Shown here one piece after another: positions 5,422 through 5,906 of a stretch of DNA of 5,906 nt. The translations under genes and the position numbers were made by a program. The stretch's first letter is position 1; every line of letters begins with the position of its first letter. Under the pieces are notes generated by a model. The model was not told the origin of the DNA, ran no database searches, and was given only the letters and a program-made list of their open reading frames with translations. Source of the DNA: DATKIY01 sp035543875 (lineage in GTDB: Bacteria > Actinomycetota > Actinomycetes > JAHEKZ01); the NCBI GenBank assembly GCA_035543875.1, contig DATKIY010000276.1:1-5906 (forward strand), in the 5' to 3' direction.

Positions 5422-5427
5422 CTCGCG
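5413..5427. terminator. Hairpin between convergent methyltransferase genes
   Basis: CGCGAG (5413-5418) and CTCGCG (5422-5427) are a perfect 6-bp GC-rich inverted repeat whose 3-base loop is exactly the TAG stop codon (5419-5421). It sits in the junction of two convergent genes, where a terminator serving both directions is expected. There is no T-run on either side, so termination is inferred. Confidence 0.45.
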
Positions 5428-5455
5428 ATTACCTGAGCCGACGTGGCGCGCGGCC

Positions 5456-5906
5456 CTACCTCGTGCCGACGATGCAGCGGGCCACTCCAGGAACCCTTAC
5501 CTGGCCGTCTTTTTCGTAGGTGTTGACCTTGGCGATGACGGCTTTCGCGATCCGTTGCCGCGCCATTTCGTCGACCTGCTGAAGCGCGGCGGCCGCGAGC
5601 GAGACGTGCTCGCTGATCATCTCCCAATATTCCGCGGGGGATTGCGTCACGAGTTCGACGTCGACGTCCCACTCGGCAAGGTCGCGCAGCCCCGAAGCCT
5701 CGTATAAGGCGCTGACATATCCCGGCGCAGCGCACCGGAACATATTCGGCCCGTTCGGGTCGGGTGGCACGAGTACCGCCTCCGTCGCGATGGCCTGCAT
5801 AGCGATCGTCGTCCACGGATTTTCCTCGGGCTTGACCCACACCGACGAGCAGAGACGTCCGCCCGGCCCGAGCACACGCGCGAACTCGGCCGTCGCCTTG
5901 GCCACG
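5456..5906 (-). CDS. SAM-dependent methyltransferase, C-terminal part (5' end outside window)
   Basis: The frame runs from the right edge to the TAG at 5458-5456, giving the last 149 residues of a class I methyltransferase that is typically about 270 long. The first visible segment, AEFARVLGPGGRLCSSVW, is the conserved strand-turn after motif III (vLrPGGr, here with Gly for the usual Arg or Lys). Then come ENPWTTIAMQAIATEAVL, MFRCAAPGYVSALYEASGLRD and VELVTQSPAEYWEMISEHVSLAAAAL, the cap-like C-terminal region of this group. The SAM-binding motif I lies beyond the edge. The GTG at 5905 is not a plausible start because it would remove the Rossmann core. Cofactor use is secure by family; the substrate is unknown. 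It shares no obvious similarity in its visible part with the neighbouring methyltransferase, so the pair is not a tandem duplication. Confidence 0.88.
   Translation of the reverse strand, partial: VAKATAEFARVLGPGGRLCSSVWVKPEENPWTTIAMQAIATEAVLVPPDPNGPNMFRCAAPGYVSALYEASGLRDLAEWDVDVELVTQSPAEYWEMISEHVSLAAAALQQVDEMARQRIAKAVIAKVNTYEKDGQVRVPGVARCIVGTR

Noticed and set aside
5184..5840. Long minus-strand reading frame across the two methyltransferase genes
   Set aside because: It overlaps two well-supported genes in another frame and its product is Arg-rich low-complexity sequence typical of a shadow frame in GC-rich DNA.
4774..5906. The two methyltransferases as a duplicated or cooperating pair
   Set aside because: They are convergent, their visible sequences belong to different subfamilies, and no shared substrate gene lies nearby.

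Overview
The window looks like ordinary chromosomal DNA from a high-GC Gram-positive bacterium (Actinomycetota). The signs are strong G/C preference at third codon positions, frequent GTG starts, tight gene spacing, and protein families best known from actinomycetes. The genus cannot be told. Nothing indicates a mobile element, prophage, CRISPR array or RNA gene, and no gap between genes exceeds about 165 bases.

Left part (1-2155): the C-terminal half of an ECF42-like RNA polymerase sigma factor enters from the left edge and ends at 628. Facing it is a complete UDP-glucose 6-dehydrogenase gene (ugd, 673-1992, minus strand), which makes UDP-glucuronate for envelope polysaccharides. Between ugd and the next gene is a divergent promoter region carrying three copies of a short direct repeat.

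Middle (2156-4678, all plus strand): a hotdog-fold acyl-CoA thioesterase, an unrecognised four-helix membrane protein, a pentapeptide-repeat/DinB-like fusion protein, and a small exported or membrane-anchored protein with two cysteines. The gaps of 74 to 138 bases, with candidate promoters and hairpins in several, suggest separately transcribed genes rather than one operon.

Right part (4774-5906): a complete SAM-dependent methyltransferase runs towards the C-terminal part of a second, different SAM-dependent methyltransferase on the minus strand, which is cut by the right edge. A short hairpin sits at their junction.

The genes do not form a recognisable pathway. The more interesting signals are small: two genes whose starts sit 6 bases after a -10-like hexamer (possible leaderless transcripts), a pair of operator-like repeats 32 bp apart, a 13-bp stem after the DinB fusion gene, and the architecture of that fusion protein. 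I found no convincing new multi-gene system.
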